Source: MWEH01 sp964392385 (lineage in GTDB: Bacteria; Bacillota; Clostridia; Christensenellales; DTU072). Taken from it: DNA of 35,091 nt. Where the stretch lies: the NCBI GenBank assembly GCA_964392385.1, contig CAYMPR010000012.1, positions 1 through 35,091 on the forward strand, written 5' to 3'. Both the position numbers and the translations under genes were made by a program. Of this stretch, positions 14,511 through 22,934 are shown piece by piece (the stretch's first letter is position 1; each line of letters begins with the position of its first letter). The notes below the pieces were generated by a model, which was given only the letters and a program-made list of their open reading frames with translations, searched no databases and had not been told where the DNA came from.

Positions 14511-16226
14511 ATGAAAATGTCTAAACTTGTAGGAGAGAGAACTAAAACTGTTCCCTCTGAAGCCACAATTAAGAGCCATGTACTATTGCTTAAAGCTGGT
14601 TTTATCAAACTAGTAACTAATGGAATCTGGACTCTTGCTAACCCAGCAAAACGAATTGCTGATAATATTTCTAAAATCATTAGAGAAGAAATGGATGGTA
14701 TTGGGGGACAAGAATGTCTTTTTCCAGTGGTTATGCCAAGAGATCTATGGGAGGAAAGTGGAAGATATAGCTCAATTGGTGATGAAATGGCTCGTTTTAA
14801 AGATAGAGGAGATAGGGATTTGGTCCTTGGAATGACTCATGAAGAAGCCGCAGTTCATTTTGTAAGAGATTCAGTTAAGTCTTATCAACAACTACCCTTT
14901 ATGATTTATCAAATTCAAACTAAATTTCGCGATGAAGCTCGTTCAAGGGGAGGATTAATAAGGGTTAGAGAATTTACCATGAAAGATGGTTATTCATTCC
15001 ATGAAACACAAGAAGATTTGGCTTTATATTATGAAGAAGTTTATCAAGCATATTTTAGAATATTCTCTAGAATTGGATTAAAAAACTTTATTGCTGTTAA
15101 ATCAGATACTGGCATGATGGGGGGAAGTATTGCACATGAATTTATGCTATTAACTGATATTGGCGAAGATAGTATTGTTATCTGCCCAAAATGCGACTAC
15201 AAAGCCAACATGGAAGTAGCGGAGTGTAGACCTAGAAAAAATCCAAAAGAAGATTTTTTAGATTTGAAAGAGATTTATACTGCTGAAGCAAAAGAAATTA
15301 AAGAAGTTGTTGATTATATTGGAAATACTAATATTTCAAAAACAATAAAAGCGGTTTGTTTCAACGTAAAAGGCAACTCAGAAAAAGTCATTATTTGCTT
15401 TTTAAGAGGAGACCTAGAGGTTAATGAGGCGAAACTAAAAAAGATTGTTAAAGCAGATATAGTCCCCGCAAACCTTAGTGATGCCGATTTAGTGGCGGGA
15501 AATATTGGCCCAGTTAGTCTTACTAAAAATAGTCATATGGAAATTGTTTTCGACAAATCTCTTGAAAACTCCTGCAATATGATATGTGGTGCCAATAAAG
15601 AAAATTATCATTTGATTAATGTTTGTTATGGCAGAGATTTCTGCCCAGAAAATTTGTATGATATTTCAAAAGTCAACATTGGAGATAGTTGTCCTAAATG
15701 CGGAGCTAGCTTAACTGTTAAGAACGGAATCGAAATAGGAAATATCTTTCAATTAGGGACAAAATACACTAAATCAATGGGAATGAAGGTTTTAAACAAA
15801 GAAGGAAAAGAAATAAATCCTATCATGGGATGTTATGGTATTGGTGTAGGGAGAGCTATTGCCGCTGTAGCAGAAGAATACGCAGATTCTAAAGGACTAT
15901 CGTGGCCAATACAAATTTCTCCATGGAAAGTCTATATTTGCGCCCTAAGGTTAGATGATAAAAATATTATCGTGAAAGCAAACGAATTATATGATAAACT
16001 AAAGAAGATAGGTATTGAGGTAATTTTCGATGATAGGGATGCGTCTCCTGGTTTTAAGTTTGCAGATTGTGATTTAATGGGAATCCCAATTAGAGTAGTT
16101 ATAAGCCCTAGATCCCTAGAAAAAGGCGTGGTGGAAATTCAAACAAGAGATGGGTTAATAAAAGAAGATGCCATTTATGAAGAGTGCATCGAAAGAATTA
16201 AGCAACTCTGTGATAAGATAACATAA
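14511..16226 (+). CDS. proS: prolyl-tRNA synthetase (bacterial type)
   Basis: A 571-residue class II synthetase, the length of bacterial-type ProRS (about 570), charging tRNA-Pro with proline. Motif 2 is FRDEARSRGG near residue 139, continuing into VREFTMKDGYSF; motif 3 is GCYGIGVGR (440-448). Between them lies the insertion (INS) editing domain, about residues 225-400, typical of bacterial ProRS and used to hydrolyse Ala-tRNA-Pro. A CPKCDY segment and a later CPKCG segment look like remnants of a metal site. The C-terminal anticodon-binding domain follows SPWKVYI. The ATG at 14511 is chosen over a TTG at 14505 because GAGGA lies at good spacing. Only 32 bp separate it from a strong terminator, with no visible promoter. 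Confidence 0.96.
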   Translation: MKMSKLVGERTKTVPSEATIKSHVLLLKAGFIKLVTNGIWTLANPAKRIADNISKIIREEMDGIGGQECLFPVVMPRDLWEESGRYSSIGDEMARFKDRGDRDLVLGMTHEEAAVHFVRDSVKSYQQLPFMIYQIQTKFRDEARSRGGLIRVREFTMKDGYSFHETQEDLALYYEEVYQAYFRIFSRIGLKNFIAVKSDTGMMGGSIAHEFMLLTDIGEDSIVICPKCDYKANMEVAECRPRKNPKEDFLDLKEIYTAEAKEIKEVVDYIGNTNISKTIKAVCFNVKGNSEKVIICFLRGDLEVNEAKLKKIVKADIVPANLSDADLVAGNIGPVSLTKNSHMEIVFDKSLENSCNMICGANKENYHLINVCYGRDFCPENLYDISKVNIGDSCPKCGASLTVKNGIEIGNIFQLGTKYTKSMGMKVLNKEGKEINPIMGCYGIGVGRAIAAVAEEYADSKGLSWPIQISPWKVYICALRLDDKNIIVKANELYDKLKKIGIEVIFDDRDASPGFKFADCDLMGIPIRVVISPRSLEKGVVEIQTRDGLIKEDAIYEECIERIKQLCDKIT

Positions 16227-16267
16227 AGTATTTTTGTCCATTTGTTGCTACTTTGTGGGAGAAAGTA

Positions 16268-17968
16268 ATGAAAAAAGCAAGTTTAATACATTTGTTTATC
16301 TCATTTCTTGCTGTGGTTTTTATTTTTTTAATTGGGGTTGGATGTGACCCTACAAACACCCCTCCCGTCAATAATAATGATGATAATAAAGATTCTTGGT
16401 ACACCGAAGGTTTCACGAAGGCTAATGTCGATGAGACCGACATGTTAAATGATTTGTTTAACAGTTTTTCCAACCAAATTAAAAATGCTAGCACAATTAA
16501 AGTCAATCAGCAATCCCCACAGTATTCCATGGATATGGGAATAAGGATTAAAATTAACAACGTTCCTGGGAGAGTTGAATTTAAGGTAAATGGGGATACC
16601 GAAAACTATGTAAACAGGTCTTTACACCTTGCTATCTATAAAGGAGAGGGATCTACAGAAAATTTATTTTTACAAGTCAATGTATTACCAATTAATGAAG
16701 AGCAATCTGATTTATTCATATCTTTAAAAGGTCCTGAAGGTTTTACGAAAATTACTATGAAAATCTTTTCTGAAGTCCTTGATAACATTTTCCCTATGAC
16801 TTTAGGAAGTGGCTTTGATACAACAATGGGATCAATAGGGCAAGTTGTAGGAGGAGCACTAGCTTTTGAAACTGAAATTAAATATGAGTTTAAAAGAGCT
16901 GGCAACTATTGTACTAGACATTACAATGTAGTAATTGATTTAAAAACAACCCTCGAGAGGTTAGTTGATTTAATCCCAACCTTTTCTGAGTTTCAAGGAC
17001 TAAGAGAAGATTTAGCTTTCTTTTTTGCTAATTTATTAGGTATTGATAGTACAAATGAGGATACGATAGAAGCCACTATGCCACCCATGGAAATCGAAAT
17101 TGACTTTACTACTCAAAAAGGTACTTATCTTTCTTTTACCGGAGAAGATGCGATTATTTCAAATTTATCTATCAACTGTGTTGTTTCTGAAGATACTTCA
17201 ACACAGGCTACAAATACAAGATTTAAGGGCGAAAGACAGGAAATAGAATTATTGTGGGATAAAATAATAGTAAGACGTAATGTATTAAACGAGGCTATGC
17301 CAGGAAGAGAAGAACTTTTAATATATGACCCATTAAATCCTAACACAGAGGCTTACAAAATGTACAACCATGATGGGCCTTTAGCGATATTGCTAAAAGG
17401 GGTTTATGAAGGTGATTATGTCGACGAACCAATGAGTATGCATTTTGGCTTTAAATATAATTATTATCAACCAGATGGTAGTGATGATGAATTTTGTTTT
17501 AGGGTTTTCAAAGATCTAGATCAAGATGTTTTAAGCCTTTATTACAAAGATAACATCGCGTATTTCCACGGAGTTTCGGAAACAGATTTTAGCATTCCCT
17601 TTGACTCATCAGCTTTTATTATGGGGAATGGAGGACAAAATCTATTAAGTGAAGAAAACTTATTGTTCAAAATAGTAACTTACCTGTTAGGCGCAGTAGA
17701 AATGATGGGAGAAAACGAAATTATCATCAATGTGGAAACAGAGTATTTAACTAATGTGCTAGGAATTACTCTAGAATCCTTCCAGCAAGCATTAAATGAT
17801 GCATATCTTGGATCTGGCACACTAACACAGATATTAGAAGAAAATCAAATTGACATTGCGGATTTTCTATCAAACAGGAAATTTGTTTTGACAATTTCTT
17901 TGGAAGAAGAGTTTCTGGAAATTTTTGATAACTCCTTGCCTGACTTAGAAGGGCTAGGGGAAGAATGA
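16268..17968 (+). CDS. large secreted lipoprotein of unknown function
   Basis: A 566-residue protein I do not recognise. It starts with a basic, strongly hydrophobic signal peptide ending in VGC with Cys26 as the likely lipidation site, although glycine at -3 is not the usual lipobox residue. A short PTNTPPVNNNDDN linker follows, then a long acidic, beta-rich body with no transmembrane segment. It should be anchored on the outer face of the membrane. ATG at 16268 follows GGGAG; a TTG at 16253 is rejected. It follows proS by 41 bp, probably in the same transcript, and ends before a bidirectional terminator. It may be a substrate-binding or envelope structural protein, but nothing shows which. 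Confidence 0.75.
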   Translation: MKKASLIHLFISFLAVVFIFLIGVGCDPTNTPPVNNNDDNKDSWYTEGFTKANVDETDMLNDLFNSFSNQIKNASTIKVNQQSPQYSMDMGIRIKINNVPGRVEFKVNGDTENYVNRSLHLAIYKGEGSTENLFLQVNVLPINEEQSDLFISLKGPEGFTKITMKIFSEVLDNIFPMTLGSGFDTTMGSIGQVVGGALAFETEIKYEFKRAGNYCTRHYNVVIDLKTTLERLVDLIPTFSEFQGLREDLAFFFANLLGIDSTNEDTIEATMPPMEIEIDFTTQKGTYLSFTGEDAIISNLSINCVVSEDTSTQATNTRFKGERQEIELLWDKIIVRRNVLNEAMPGREELLIYDPLNPNTEAYKMYNHDGPLAILLKGVYEGDYVDEPMSMHFGFKYNYYQPDGSDDEFCFRVFKDLDQDVLSLYYKDNIAYFHGVSETDFSIPFDSSAFIMGNGGQNLLSEENLLFKIVTYLLGAVEMMGENEIIINVETEYLTNVLGITLESFQQALNDAYLGSGTLTQILEENQIDIADFLSNRKFVLTISLEEEFLEIFDNSLPDLEGLGEE

Positions 17969-18006
17969 CACATTAACCAACCCATAAAGTTTGAGATATA
18001 TATAAA

Positions 18007-18030
18007 AAACCGACTTATTTAAGCCGGTTT
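18007..18030. terminator. bidirectional terminator between lipoprotein gene and dapB
   Basis: AAACCG (18007-18012) with CGGTTT (18025-18030) and inner CTTA/TAAG, one A-C mismatch, TT loop. On the minus strand it is followed by a T6 run (complement of 18004-18009), making it a good terminator for asd-dapA-dapB; on the + strand the T-run is shorter. Confidence 0.75.
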
Positions 18031-18036
18031 AATTTA

Positions 18037-18786
18037 TTAGAGAGATTGCATGTTATATTCACCTGGCGGTTTGCTCAATAGTAATTTCGCTGCTCTTAAG
18101 CTTCCATATGCAAATATTGCTTTACTTTCCGCTTCGTGTTTAATTGTAATAATTTCATTATTCATTAAAAACTGAACTTCATGTTTACCTACAACAGTTC
18201 CGCCTCTAACAGAGTGCATGCCTATTTCTGTATTTTTTCTTTTACCAACATTACCATTTCTTCCGCAAACTAGTGCCATATTAGACTCAATTGATTTTAT
18301 AGACTCCGCAATCATTAGAGCGGTTCCAGAGGGCGCATCTACTTTTTGATTATGGTGAGTTTCAATTATTTCGATATCAGAAGCATTACCCAATAAAGAA
18401 TAAGCAAGCTGAACTAATTTAAGAAGAGCAGAAACACCTGTTGACATGTTGCCCGACCTAAATATCGGGATGAATTTTGAGGAATTCTTGATATATTCTA
18501 AATCGCTAGTATCATATCCAGTTGTTGCAAGAACAACAGGAATTTTCTTGTCAATTGCGAAGGGCAATATATCATAAATAGCTGATTTAACGGAAAAATC
18601 TATAATACAATCAGGGAAATCATTTAGACTGTATTCGCTAAAAGAAGAAAAAACTTTTAAACCTTGAGCTGTAGGGGAAGCGAACTTATCAATGCCAGCG
18701 ATAACTTCTACATCTTGTAATTCATTTGCACAAGACAAAAGCATTTTACCCATTTTCCCACAAATCCCACATATAACAATTTTCAT
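18037..18786 (-). CDS. dapB: 4-hydroxy-tetrahydrodipicolinate reductase
   Basis: A 249-residue NAD(P)H-dependent reductase of the lysine/diaminopimelate pathway, making tetrahydrodipicolinate from the DapA product. The N-terminal cofactor motif is GICGKMG (7-13). The catalytic and substrate motif ETHHNQKVDAPSGTAL carries His144/His145, Lys148 and the DAPSGT loop. Length fits the usual 240-270. GGAG precedes the ATG at 18786. It is the last gene of asd-dapA-dapB, separated from dapA by 140 nt that contains a 7-bp hairpin but no convincing promoter. Confidence 0.96.
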   Translation of the reverse strand: MKIVICGICGKMGKMLLSCANELQDVEVIAGIDKFASPTAQGLKVFSSFSEYSLNDFPDCIIDFSVKSAIYDILPFAIDKKIPVVLATTGYDTSDLEYIKNSSKFIPIFRSGNMSTGVSALLKLVQLAYSLLGNASDIEIIETHHNQKVDAPSGTALMIAESIKSIESNMALVCGRNGNVGKRKNTEIGMHSVRGGTVVGKHEVQFLMNNEIITIKHEAESKAIFAYGSLRAAKLLLSKPPGEYNMQSL

Positions 18787-18810
18787 TTAATTCTCCAGTT
18801 ACTAGCCGTT

Positions 18811-18833
18811 AATGAACAAATTTTTAGTTCATT
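18811..18833 (-). other. hairpin between dapA and dapB
   Basis: AATGAAC (18811-18817) pairs perfectly with GTTCATT (18827-18833). On the dap transcript it sits about 25 nt before dapB. No T-run follows, so a processing or translation-control role is as likely as none at all. The rest of the 140-nt spacer shows nothing clear. Confidence 0.35.
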
Positions 18834-18926
18834 TTCTAGCAATGTTGTTCTTGTATTGTTTCAAATCTAACTACAGATATGTTAAGGTATGTATTAGGAT
18901 GTAATTTTACCACATCATTAAAAAAG

Positions 18927-19799
18927 TTATATTATGCCTAAATTTTTTAGCTCGGTTTCAACAAGCTTAATGTTTGAGCATCTAGTAAGGGGTAATCTAA
19001 CATAATCATCACAAAGTCCGATAATTTTTGCAGCAGCTTTAACAGGGATAGGATTAACTTCGCAAAATAGGGCTTTAATTAAAGAAATAGAATCAAGCTG
19101 CATTTTACGGGCTAGTTCGAATTTACCCTCAAAATATGAGTCAGTCATTTTTGACATATAGGAAGGAATAACATTGCTAGCAACACTTATAATTCCTAAT
19201 CCGCCAAGGCATAAGATTGGAAAGGTTAATCCATCATCGCCACTATATATGGTAAGCTTATCTTTAGAAATCTTGGCTAGATCCATAATTTGAGATATAT
19301 TTCCACTTGCTTCTTTTATTGCACAAATGCCTTTATATCCAGCAACTTGAGCTACTGTTTCAGGTAGCAAATTTACTCCGGTTCTACTTGGAACGTTGTA
19401 CATAATAATAGGTAGATTTGTAGAATCAGCGATTGCTTTAAAATGTAAAACTAAACCTTGTTGTGTGCATTTATTATAATAAGGGGTCACACATAAAAGA
19501 GCATCTGCACCAAGGAAAGCTGCTTCACGAGCTAGCTCGATAGCATGAAGAGTCGAATTACTTCCCGCTCCAACTATTACCGGAACCTTCTTATTGGTAA
19601 TTTCAATTACAGTACTTGCTACCTTACGTTTTTCTTCATTTGATAGTGTAGATGGCTCCCCAGTAGTTCCGTTTGCAATTAATGCATCAATGCCATTTGT
19701 TAGTTGGAATTTAACAAGTTTTTCTAGACTATCATAATCTACACCATTTTCAGTCATAGGAGTAATAAGAGCAGTACCAACACCTTTAAAAATTGTCAT
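18927..19799 (-). CDS. dapA: 4-hydroxy-tetrahydrodipicolinate synthase
   Basis: A 290-residue TIM-barrel aldolase condensing pyruvate with aspartate semialdehyde, the first step specific to the lysine/diaminopimelate branch. The Schiff-base lysine is Lys162 in AIKEASGN. The proton-relay residues Thr45/Thr46 in NGTTGEPS and Tyr134 in MYNVPSRTG are present, with the substrate-binding Arg139. Length matches the family (about 290-300). AGGAGGGG precedes the ATG at 19799. It starts 15 nt after the asd stop, so the two genes form one operon with dapB behind. Confidence 0.97.
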   Translation of the reverse strand: MTIFKGVGTALITPMTENGVDYDSLEKLVKFQLTNGIDALIANGTTGEPSTLSNEEKRKVASTVIEITNKKVPVIVGAGSNSTLHAIELAREAAFLGADALLCVTPYYNKCTQQGLVLHFKAIADSTNLPIIMYNVPSRTGVNLLPETVAQVAGYKGICAIKEASGNISQIMDLAKISKDKLTIYSGDDGLTFPILCLGGLGIISVASNVIPSYMSKMTDSYFEGKFELARKMQLDSISLIKALFCEVNPIPVKAAAKIIGLCDDYVRLPLTRCSNIKLVETELKNLGII

Positions 19800-19814
19800 A
19801 TCTCCCCTCCAAGA

Positions 19815-20607
19815 TTATTTGAACTTATCATCGTTAGCTAAAACATATTGTGCGATTTGTACAGCATTTGTAGCAGCACCTTTGCGGATATTGTCAGCAA
19901 CAACCCATATATTACATCCCGAAAATACAGTATCATCAACCCTTATTCTACCAACAAAAACCTCATCNNNNNNNNNNNNNNNNNNNNNNNNNNNNNNNNN
20001 NNNNNNNNNNNNNNNNNNNNNNNNNNNNNNNNNNNNNNNNNNNNNNNNNNNNNNNNNNNNNNNNNNNAAACTTTGTTGTTGTTCCATCTCTTAAATCGTT
20101 AAATCCTTTCATCCCAGCACCTGAAACAGCTTGATAGGTACTATAAATTACTCGCTTAATTGTATATTTATCGTGTAATGCCTTTAATGGTACTACAGCT
20201 TGAATTGTGGAACAATTAGGATTAGATATAATTCCTTTTGGATGAATTAATGCTGATTTGGGATTTACTTCGGGAACGACTAAAGGAACATCCTTGTCCA
20301 TTCTCCATTGGCTAGAATTATCAATTACTATTGTTCCTTGTGAAGCGAAAATTGGAGCAAACTCCTTACTTACTGCTCCACCTGCGGAAAACAAAGCAAT
20401 ATCGATTTTCTTTCCGGCAATGTTTTCTTCAGTTAACTCAATTATACTATGCTTTTTGCCCATAAAATCGACTAAAGTCCCAGCAGAACGTTCGCTTGCA
20501 AATAGATAGTATTTGTCAACTGGCAAGTTTCTTTCCTCAAGAACCTGTAGAAATTTTCTGCCGACCATACCTGTTGCGCCAACAACAGCAAGAACACATT
20601 TTTTCAT
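19815..20607 (-). CDS. asd: aspartate-semialdehyde dehydrogenase (interrupted by gap)
   Basis: This enzyme reduces aspartyl phosphate to aspartate semialdehyde with NADPH, feeding DapA next door. The N-terminal 180 residues are present: cofactor motif GATGMVG (10-16), catalytic Cys132 in SNPNCST, and TYQAVSGAG. The last 50 residues are present too, including VGRIRVDD and the family ending VVADNIRKGAATNAVQIA. The middle lies in a 100-N gap. The two parts are in different frames if 100 nt is taken literally. Both gap edges fall on codon boundaries, so the true gap is a multiple of three; a normal 325-345-residue Asd would need about 285-345 nt. GGAGGGG precedes the ATG at 20607. This is an assembly break, not a pseudogene. 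Confidence 0.93.
19968..20067. other. assembly gap (100 N) inside asd
   Basis: Exactly 100 N, a placeholder of unknown true length. Frame and family length put the missing sequence at about 285-345 nt of asd. Confidence 0.95.
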
Positions 20608-20636
20608 TTCCCCTCCACATAATAAAAATTAAGTAG

Positions 20637-20665
20637 ATAATATCAATTACACCCCTGCATGTCAA
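20637..20665 (-). promoter_or_regulatory. promoter of asd-dapA-dapB
   Basis: On the minus strand: TTGACA (20665-20660), 17-bp spacer, TATTAT (20642-20637). The leader would be only about 23 nt before the asd ATG, which leaves no room for a lysine riboswitch. Confidence 0.75.
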
Positions 20666-20718
20666 TTATTTAATTTAATAAAAAACATATAAATTTAGTA
20701 AAATTTTCCTGCAATGAA

Positions 20719-20732
20719 TTTAGCACGCTAAA
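20719..20732. promoter_or_regulatory. 14-bp palindrome in the asd / DUF624 divergent region
   Basis: TTTAGC-AC-GCTAAA is a perfect 6+6 inverted repeat between the two divergent promoters. A related GTGCTAAG lies at 20790-20797, and AATGAATT is repeated at 20713-20720 and 20782-20789. It could be an operator; which promoter it would control is not clear. Confidence 0.35.
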
Positions 20733-20833
20733 GTGAATAATAATTGGATTATTGAGACATTGGTTATGCTGTATCGTCTCTAATGAATTGTGCTAAGTAG
20801 ATTACCTAGAGTTATATTAAGACACTCAATATG

Positions 20834-20862
20834 TTTACATTTTATTACTCATAAGTTATAAT
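20834..20862 (+). promoter_or_regulatory. promoter of the DUF624-like gene
   Basis: TTTACA at 20834-20839, 17 bp, TATAAT at 20857-20862, 38 bp before the ATG at 20901. Confidence 0.72.
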
Positions 20863-20900
20863 CAAGGACAGGAATAAATAACAAAATTAAGGATAATTTG

Positions 20901-21995
20901 ATGGAAAAAAATTTAACGAAACAAACAAAAGAGAGAAAAGTAAGTGCTTTCAAAATCAAGCTAGTAAGTGCTTTATCAGTTGCTTCTGAAGATAGAAGTG
21001 AACCATTGAAAGGGAATTACCCTGGTGGTAGGTTTAAACGTTATATAGATATACTAAAGACATACTTTCAACCTTTGATGATCGTTAATCTTTTAACTCT
21101 CATTTTTTGTTTGCCTATCATCGGCATATTAGTGTTTTTTGAAGTGTATGGCGTTGAACAATTTGGATATTTAGTTGCAAAAATATCTCAAATAGATCCT
21201 CCCTTTCTTTTGGGAAATTTTGGAATTGGTGCTTCTTCTAGCCTTGCTACTGAAATTGCTAAGTCCTATCTATTGAATTCCTATAGGGTAATGATAGGGG
21301 GAATTGCGTTATTCTTACCTTTAGCCGGAGTAGGTATCGCTGGGAATATGTATATCTGTACTAAAATGGTTTGGGGCGAATCTTTATTAATGAAAAAAGA
21401 TAAATATGGCAATGATGTTCCAAGAGTAATTAAAGAGTTTTTCAAAGGTGTAAAGGAGTTTTCTGGAAGAATAGCTTTAACTCTACTTGTTTTTGGAATT
21501 ATTTTTGCGGGTTGTTCATTAATGATTGTTGAATTTGTAAATAGCATATGGCTCGGAATATCGAATGCGGGATATTATATTGGTCTTATCTTAGCTGCCA
21601 TTATAATAGTATTTTCCGGCATGGTAATGGTGACATATTTACCATTTAATATTTCTTATAAGAGTCAAAAAACTGCCTATCGTATTAAAAACTCTTTGAT
21701 CATATCATCTGGGTTTTCTGTGTCAGCTATTCTATCTTTTGTTTTTGCACTATTTCCGTTTGCCTTGTTATTAACTGGAGATATGGTGAAATTAGTAGTA
21801 ACTATAGCCATTTTGTCTTTTGGCCTATCACATGCATGTTTAGTAATGGTTAATTATGCCGATTATAATAGTGAAAATTTGATTCAGCCGTTATATCAGC
21901 AGGAAATGAAAGCACAGCTACGTAAAGAACGTAAACAGAGCAAAAAGCCGGAGACTATGACTAAACAGACATATAAGAAAAAACCTACGAAATAA
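20901..21995 (+). CDS. DUF624/YesL-like membrane protein
   Basis: A 364-residue multi-pass membrane protein. After about 50 charged N-terminal residues come roughly six hydrophobic helices (near 55-80, 130-155, 195-220, 225-250, 270-295, 300-320) and a very basic C-terminal tail rich in Lys. The first segment (YFQPLMIVNLLTLIFCLPIIG) and the layout resemble the DUF624/YesL family, which is often found near carbohydrate-use genes in Bacillota and has no settled function. ATG at 20901 follows AAGGA at good spacing; a TTG at 20898 is rejected. It has its own promoter and is followed by hslO after 78 bp. Family assignment is moderate. Confidence 0.72.
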   Translation: MEKNLTKQTKERKVSAFKIKLVSALSVASEDRSEPLKGNYPGGRFKRYIDILKTYFQPLMIVNLLTLIFCLPIIGILVFFEVYGVEQFGYLVAKISQIDPPFLLGNFGIGASSSLATEIAKSYLLNSYRVMIGGIALFLPLAGVGIAGNMYICTKMVWGESLLMKKDKYGNDVPRVIKEFFKGVKEFSGRIALTLLVFGIIFAGCSLMIVEFVNSIWLGISNAGYYIGLILAAIIIVFSGMVMVTYLPFNISYKSQKTAYRIKNSLIISSGFSVSAILSFVFALFPFALLLTGDMVKLVVTIAILSFGLSHACLVMVNYADYNSENLIQPLYQQEMKAQLRKERKQSKKPETMTKQTYKKKPTK

Positions 21996-22073
21996 GTATA
22001 GTGTTTTGATTTATAATTGTTTTTATGGTGGCCAATTTATTTTCCATACAATAAGGTGATTTATTGAGGTTTT

Positions 22074-22934
22074 ATGGGTAACTATTTAAGAGGACTAGTT
22101 TTAGATGGACAGGCTAGAGTCTCTGTCATTGACACATCAAATTTATTAAAAGAGATTGGAGATGTACACAATTTATCTACTTTTGCAAGAAGGGCTTTAG
22201 GTAGAGCTTTATGCGTGGGAGCATATATTTCTTTTAATATAAAAAATAATTCTGGAAAATTTAATTTAATATTAGAAGGAAATAGTGAAATTAAAAAGCT
22301 ATATGTTTCAGGCGAAGGCCAAGGGCATATAAAAGCATATATGGATGTTGAGGCTTTACAAGATAAAAAAGATGCCAACATATCAAGAACTGACTTTTTC
22401 TCCAAGGATGGATATTTTACTTTAATTAAAGATATGGGATTAAAAGAACCCTATATTGGAAGAACTGAAATGATAAGTGGCAATATTTCTGATGATTTTG
22501 CTTACTATTTATTGAAAAGTGAAGGCGTTAAGAGTGCAGTTGGCTTAAACGTCATATTAAATGAAGATGCATTTTACTCCTATGGAATAATCTGTGAAGC
22601 TATGCCTGGGGCAAGCGAAGAAGCATTATATATAGTAGAAGATATCATGTCTCAGTTTAATAAAATTACAAATTTTATGATTGAAAATGATATTAAAAGC
22701 ACTTTTGATTTTTTCTTTGGACATCTTAATTCAAAAATTATCGCTATTGATACGGTTTCTTTTTCGTGTGACTGCCTAACAAGGGTAGATAATATTATTA
22801 AAAGTGTAGGCGCAAATGAAATTGATAGTTTGCTTAAGGAAAGAGAGATAGTTGAAATTAAGTGCGATTATTGCAATAAAAAAATTCAATATGATAAAGA
22901 AAAACTTGAAATAATTTTTGGGAGAAAGTTTTAA
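22074..22934 (+). CDS. hslO: redox-regulated holdase chaperone Hsp33
   Basis: A 286-residue Hsp33, a cytoplasmic chaperone that is switched on by oxidation and holds unfolded proteins. It begins with the family N-terminus YLRGLVLDGQARV. The C-terminal redox switch is complete: CDC (Cys232, Cys234) and CDYC (Cys264, Cys267), four zinc-binding cysteines that form disulfides under oxidative stress. Length matches the family (about 290). GAGGT precedes the ATG. The last base of its stop codon is the first base of the next gene's ATG (TAATG), so the downstream TPR protein is translationally coupled. Confidence 0.96.
   Translation: MGNYLRGLVLDGQARVSVIDTSNLLKEIGDVHNLSTFARRALGRALCVGAYISFNIKNNSGKFNLILEGNSEIKKLYVSGEGQGHIKAYMDVEALQDKKDANISRTDFFSKDGYFTLIKDMGLKEPYIGRTEMISGNISDDFAYYLLKSEGVKSAVGLNVILNEDAFYSYGIICEAMPGASEEALYIVEDIMSQFNKITNFMIENDIKSTFDFFFGHLNSKIIAIDTVSFSCDCLTRVDNIIKSVGANEIDSLLKEREIVEIKCDYCNKKIQYDKEKLEIIFGRKF

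Noticed and set aside
19815..20607. asd as a frameshifted pseudogene
   Set aside because: The apparent frame shift is produced by the arbitrary 100-N placeholder; both halves are intact and well conserved.
20608..20665. Lysine riboswitch upstream of asd
   Set aside because: The promoter places the start about 23 nt before the ATG, and no L-box core sequence is present.
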